Shown piece after piece: positions 42,180-45,691 of a stretch of 45,691 nt of DNA. Positions within the stretch are counted from its first letter, which is position 1; each line of letters starts with the position of its first letter. The position numbers and the translations under genes are program-made. The notes under the pieces were generated by a model. The model had not been told where the DNA came from. It was given only the letters and a program-made list of their open reading frames with translations, and searched no databases. Source of the stretch: JBHPCZ01 sp042573625 (GTDB lineage: Bacteria > Desulfobacterota > Desulfobacteria > Desulfobacterales > UBA11574); contig JBHPCZ010000012.1 in NCBI GenBank assembly GCA_042573625.1, forward strand, positions 1 to 45,691, given 5' to 3'.

Positions 42180-42209
42180 CAAATACAGGAAAATAACCCA
42201 GGTTGTCAA
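42180..42209 (-). promoter_or_regulatory. Possible promoter of tRNA-Sec
   Basis: On the minus strand TTGACA (42204-42209) is followed after 18 bases by TATTTG (42180-42185). The -10 match is poor. It would place the start about 40 bases before the tRNA. Confidence 0.3.
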
Positions 42210-42239
42210 TTTCATTTTCAAAGATTATGGGGGCAGGGG

Positions 42240-43391
42240 ATGATAAATACGGATCGGCTGGCGGAAACGTTTAAATTTTTGGTGAAAATCGATAGCATTT
42301 CAAAAGAAGAGGGTGCTATTTCCAGTGAAATCAGAAAAATATTAGGGTCGTTGGGAGCGGAAATTGTTGTAGATAATGCCGGAGAAAAGATCGGAAGCGA
42401 TACCGGGAACCTGGTTGCAAGATTCGTGGGTAACACGCAAGCCCCGCCACTTCTGTTGAATGGCCATATGGATACGGTGGAACCCGGCCGGGGAATTACA
42501 CCTGTTTTCAAAGACGGTGTTTTTACCAGCGACGGAACCACCATTCTAGGCGCAGACGACAAAAGCGCTATTGCCATCATTATCGAGACCATCAGGGTTA
42601 TCCAGGAAAATGACCTGCCATACGGACCTTTGGAGCTTGTATTTACGATTTGCGAGGAGGTCGGGCTTCAGGGGGCCAAACATCTTGATTTCAGTCTGAT
42701 AACAGCCGAATACGGTTTTGCCCTGGATGCGACCGATACCGAAGGTATTGTCACCCGGGCGCCATCTGCCAACAGGCTTGAGTTCAAAGTCCATGGTAAA
42801 GAGGCGCATGCCGGCGCCGCTCCGGAAAAAGGGATCAATGCCATTTCCCTGGCAAGCAAGGCCATTGCCGAACTTGAGGTCGGTCGAATCGATCGCGAAA
42901 CAACCTGCAACCTGGGTCTGATTGAGGGCGGCACAGCCACCAATATCGTTCCGAACCTGGTCATTGTGAAAGGTGAAGTTAGAAGTCATGATGAGGAAAA
43001 GCTCAACCAGGTGACCGATCAGATCGTGTCGGCATTCAAAACGGTTATCGATGATTACAGCGGCGCATCTGACGGGGACGGACTCCCACGCCTGGAAATT
43101 GAGGTGGATAGCGATTTCCGCCGGACCCGCATTCCGGATGATCACCGGGCCGTGTCGTTGGCACGCAAAGCAGCTGAAAATCTTGGAAGAAAAATGGTTA
43201 CCAAGACTTCAGGCGGTGGTGCGGATGCCAACATTTTTTTTGAAAAAGGTATTGTGACCGGTGTGCTCGGCACAGGCATGAAAGACATGCATTCGATGCA
43301 GGAATCTGTCCGGTTGGATGATATGGTCAAAACGACCGAACTCCTGCTTGAGATCATCAGACTTCACACGACACAAAATCCGAATTCCTAA
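42240..43391 (+). CDS. M20-family metallopeptidase (peptidase T-like)
   Basis: From ATG 42240 (GGGGGCAGGGG upstream) the protein has 383 residues; the frame is open upstream but runs back over the tRNA-Sec gene and is not used. It has the M20 metal site: LLLNGHMDTVEPG (His and Asp), GADDKSAIA (Asp), CEEVGLQGA (Glu pair), ALDATD and a final His in GTGMKDMHSMQE. The middle is the dimerisation domain (KVHGKEAHAGAAPEKGINAI). It is probably a cytosolic di- or tripeptidase. Confidence 0.88.
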   Translation: MINTDRLAETFKFLVKIDSISKEEGAISSEIRKILGSLGAEIVVDNAGEKIGSDTGNLVARFVGNTQAPPLLLNGHMDTVEPGRGITPVFKDGVFTSDGTTILGADDKSAIAIIIETIRVIQENDLPYGPLELVFTICEEVGLQGAKHLDFSLITAEYGFALDATDTEGIVTRAPSANRLEFKVHGKEAHAGAAPEKGINAISLASKAIAELEVGRIDRETTCNLGLIEGGTATNIVPNLVIVKGEVRSHDEEKLNQVTDQIVSAFKTVIDDYSGASDGDGLPRLEIEVDSDFRRTRIPDDHRAVSLARKAAENLGRKMVTKTSGGGADANIFFEKGIVTGVLGTGMKDMHSMQESVRLDDMVKTTELLLEIIRLHTTQNPNS

Positions 43392-43442
43392 TTTCAAAAT
43401 TCGAATTTCGAGTTTGATGGTTTTTCAAATCAGTATATAGTT

Positions 43443-43718
43443 GAGGGGTCGGGGAGTTTTCTCTATTAAACGCTCCATGGATAATCTTTTTTTAAATCGT
43501 GTAAACTCGTGCATAAGGGTTTGTAAAGAAAGAACAGAGGCCTTTATATAAAAAACAACAGGTTAACATCATGACGGCATGTCTTCCAGTGAAAATATCT
43601 AAGCATTCGTCTGTTCTTTCTAACGATCCCCTAATGCACTCAAACAGTACACGCTTTAAAAAAAGATCATCCATTCCGCTGGTAATAAGGCTTTATAATA
43701 AAAACACCCCGACCCCTC
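43443..43718. mobile_element. MITE-like hairpin element, copy 2
   Basis: The element is 276 bp with perfect 14-bp inverted ends (GAGGGGTCGGGGAG / CACCCCGACCCCTC, one change in the inner part) and the 8-bp target duplication ATATAGTT (43435-43442 and 43719-43726). The interior is similar to copy 1 at 10386-10663 in both sequence and palindromic structure, including GTTCTTTCTAACGATCC. There is no open frame. It separates the M20 peptidase from larC. Confidence 0.88.
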
Positions 43719-43764
43719 ATATAGTTCAAACGAAAATTGGCGAATGTTCAATAACTTGCTTTGA

Positions 43765-44961
43765 ATGAGTGATATAATGTTGGCATATTTTGACTGTTTC
43801 AGCGGTATCAGCGGCGACATGACACTGGGGGCGTTTATAGACCTTGGCGTACCTGCAGAATGGCTCAAAGACAACTTGGCAAGCCTCCCGCTAACCGGTT
43901 TTGATCTAAGCGTAAAGACCGTGCATCGCAGCGGCATCCATGCCAGGCAGGTTCGAGTTGACGTCCAGGATATTGCCGCATCACGGGACTACACGGAAAT
44001 TAAATCATTGATTTTAGACAGTCCTTTGCCCGGTAACGTTAAAAACACCAGTCTCGATATCTTTGATAAGATTGCGGCGGCAGAAGCCGCGATTCACGGT
44101 TGTCCGAAAGAAGACGTACATTTCCACGAAGTCGGCGGTATTGACGCCATCGTGGATATTGTCGGTGCGGCGCTGTGTGTGGCGTATCTGGGTATTGAAA
44201 AGATTATCGCATCAAAGATTCCTCTGGGCACAGGATTTGTTTCCTGCCAGCACGGAAAACTTCCTGTCCCCGTTCCCGCAACCCTTGCAATTCTAAAAGG
44301 GGTCCCGGTTTATGGTACGGAAATTCCGTTTGAACTGGTGACACCTACGGGGGCAGCCATCATTACCACCTTGGCGGAATCTTTTGAAGCCATGCCGGAT
44401 ATGGTTGTCGGAAAGACAGGATACGGCGCTGGCAGCCGGGACCTGGAATCCAGACCCAATCTTCTGCGGATTGTTACCGGTACCGTGTCAGAAGATCAGG
44501 TCGATTTTCAACAGGATGCCATCGTGATGATTGAAACCTGCATCGATGACATGAATCCGGAAATTTTCGGATTTTTGATGGATCGCCTTTTTGAAGACGG
44601 TGCGCTTGATGTGTGCTGGATTCCTGTTTTCATGAAGAAAAACAGACCCGGGACCATGGTACAGGTGCTGTGCAGGAAAAACCGGAAAGCGGTGCTCACG
44701 CAACGTATCCTGACTGAAACGACCTCCCTGGGTGTTAGGTATCATGATGTACAAAGATTTAAGCTGGTCCGTGAACAGGTCGTTGTGAAAAGCATATACG
44801 GTGACATCGAGGCAAAGCGGATAACAGACCCGCAGGGCGGCGTGCGTATTGTGCCGGAGTATGAAGACTGCAAAAAAATCGCTCTTGAAAAGAATCTTCC
44901 CATAAGAGTCGTGTACGATACCATTAATAGAGCGGCGAAGCCGCGTGATATAGAATCATGA
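43765..44961 (+). CDS. larC: Nickel-pincer cofactor biosynthesis protein LarC
   Basis: The 398-residue protein (start ATG 43765 or 43777) begins with LAYFDCFSGISGDMTLGAFIDLG, and has VHFHEVGGIDAIVDIVGAA, LPVPVPATLAILKG and ELVTPTGAAIITTLA, then a C-terminal DDMNPEIFGFLMDRLFEDGA and RPGTMVQVLC. This is the LarC/DUF111 family that inserts nickel into the pyridinium-dithiocarboxylate cofactor of lactate racemase-type enzymes. In lactobacilli LarC needs a programmed frameshift; here it is one frame. LarA, LarB and LarE are not in the window. Confidence 0.9.
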   Translation: MSDIMLAYFDCFSGISGDMTLGAFIDLGVPAEWLKDNLASLPLTGFDLSVKTVHRSGIHARQVRVDVQDIAASRDYTEIKSLILDSPLPGNVKNTSLDIFDKIAAAEAAIHGCPKEDVHFHEVGGIDAIVDIVGAALCVAYLGIEKIIASKIPLGTGFVSCQHGKLPVPVPATLAILKGVPVYGTEIPFELVTPTGAAIITTLAESFEAMPDMVVGKTGYGAGSRDLESRPNLLRIVTGTVSEDQVDFQQDAIVMIETCIDDMNPEIFGFLMDRLFEDGALDVCWIPVFMKKNRPGTMVQVLCRKNRKAVLTQRILTETTSLGVRYHDVQRFKLVREQVVVKSIYGDIEAKRITDPQGGVRIVPEYEDCKKIALEKNLPIRVVYDTINRAAKPRDIES

Positions 44962-45010
44962 AATGATTCTATTGCTTGACAAAAAATGCACCAGACTATA
45001 GAGACGGCCC

Positions 45011-45490
45011 ATGAGTTTTAGGGAGAAAACGGTCACGATCCTTGCGACCGGCTTTTTTGTCGGGAACATGCCCTTTGCTCCCGGAACCTTTGGAACTGTT
45101 CTCGGTCTTCCGCTCTGTTTTCTATTATCCGGTCTTAATCTGTCATTTGCTGCCCTCTTATCCATAATATTTGTTTTATTTGCCATATGGATTGCGCATG
45201 ATGCAGAAATAATATTGAAAAAAAAAGATCCGGGTTGTATTGTAATTGATGAAATTGCAGGTATCATGGTGACGTTTCTGGGCCTGCCTTTTAACATAAC
45301 AACAGCGGTGGCCGGGTTTCTGATCTTCAGATTATTTGACATTCTAAAGCCGTTTCCGATTCGATATCTCGAAAGGAAACTTCCCGGGGGAGCCGGTGTT
45401 GTCCTGGATGACGTGGCTGCGGGGATTTACAGTAATCTATTATTGAGAGTTGTGGTTCTTTTATTACCGATTGCAATGAACCCTAATTGA
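45011..45490 (+). CDS. pgpA: Phosphatidylglycerophosphatase A
   Basis: The 159-residue membrane protein has GNMPFAPGTFGTVLGLPL near the N-terminus, the acidic catalytic IVIDEIAGIMVTFLGLP, FRLFDILKPFPIRYLER and the C-terminal VLDDVAAGIYSN. These are the PgpA signature. It dephosphorylates phosphatidylglycerophosphate to give phosphatidylglycerol, with several hydrophobic membrane segments. It starts 49 bases after larC. Confidence 0.93.
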   Translation: MSFREKTVTILATGFFVGNMPFAPGTFGTVLGLPLCFLLSGLNLSFAALLSIIFVLFAIWIAHDAEIILKKKDPGCIVIDEIAGIMVTFLGLPFNITTAVAGFLIFRLFDILKPFPIRYLERKLPGGAGVVLDDVAAGIYSNLLLRVVVLLLPIAMNPN

Positions 45491-45521
45491 GCGAAAGTCG
45501 AGGATACGCCAGATTCAAGGC

Positions 45522-45562
45522 GTCAAGGGTGAAGCCGTAGTATGCTACTGCGAACCCTTGAC
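45522..45562. repeat. Palindrome downstream of pgpA
   Basis: GTCAAGGGT (45522-45530) and ACCCTTGAC (45554-45562) are a perfect 9-bp inverted pair, with GTAG/CTAC nested inside. There is no following T-run, so it is probably a dispersed palindromic repeat rather than a terminator. The remaining 129 bases to the end of the window show no gene. Confidence 0.5.
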
Positions 45563-45691
45563 AACGAAGAAGATGGGGTGTCATCGGCTTTCCCGAAAGG
45601 GTAAACAAAATCGAGATAAAATAGCAAAACTCATATCTCTCTTCTGGCTGAAATATAAAAACGAAGCTGAACCATAATTATATTATTTGAG

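Overview
The window looks like chromosomal DNA of a deltaproteobacterium (Desulfobacterota, most likely Desulfobacterales). This is inferred from gene content: a selenocysteine tRNA, REC-PATAN (DUF4388) response regulators beside MglA/MglB, a cNMP-binding/PilZ fusion, a DUF3786 protein, LarC, and many palindromic intergenic repeats. No genus can be named from the sequence alone.

Layout. (1) 209-6708, plus strand: a promoter and a six-gene operon encoding a PqqD-type protein with an unusual C-terminal tail, an HPr-kinase-like P-loop protein, two glycosyltransferases (GT4, GT2), an ABC exporter and a PF14907 nucleotidyltransferase. It resembles the accessory half of a lasso-peptide or RiPP cluster, but no cyclisation enzymes are visible. 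(2) 7105-12584, minus strand: trpE-trpG-trpD-trpC-trpF behind a leader that encodes a Trp-rich peptide (Trp-Trp-Trp-Gln-Ala-Trp) and holds two consecutive intrinsic terminators. A 278-bp hairpin MITE splits trpE from trpGDCF; trpB and trpA are not in the window. (3) 12941-22300: mixed housekeeping and unknown genes: cinA, an M78-like metallopeptidase, a DUF4139 protein, lipoproteins, a metallophosphoesterase, a cNMP/PilZ regulator, a hydrolase and an rlmD-type methyltransferase. (4) 22350-25328: a scrambled accessory patch with two direct copies of an IS91-type 3' end around a methyltransferase gene and a truncated DegT aminotransferase. One copy is split by a 114-bp insertion with a 5-bp target duplication. 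An antitoxin gene with a truncated toxin follows. (5) 26037-41666, minus strand: a chemosensory cluster of about 19 genes, mglB-mglA-(unknown)-REC/PATAN-degenerate REC-TPR-like-cheY-Hpt/GAF-REC/PATAN-REC/PATAN-Hpt-cheW-cheD-cheY-cheA-cheD-cheB-(Cys-rich)-cheR, without a chemoreceptor gene. (6) 42037-45490: tRNA-Sec, an M20 peptidase, a second copy of the hairpin MITE, larC and pgpA.

How the genes work together. The Mgl/Che cluster would pass a signal from CheA and the Hpt proteins to several receiver proteins, some carrying PATAN output domains, and to the MglA GTPase switch. This suggests control of cell polarity or type IV pilus motility rather than of a flagellar motor. The first operon probably makes, phosphorylates or glycosylates, and exports a peptide- or glycan-type product. 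The trp leader senses charged tRNA-Trp by ribosome stalling.

The most promising items for a second look are the apparent relay of two terminators in the trp leader, the PqqD protein with a leader-like tail, the receptor-less Mgl/PATAN chemosensory cluster with an MshEN-like CheA insert, and the mobile hairpin family with clean target-site duplications.
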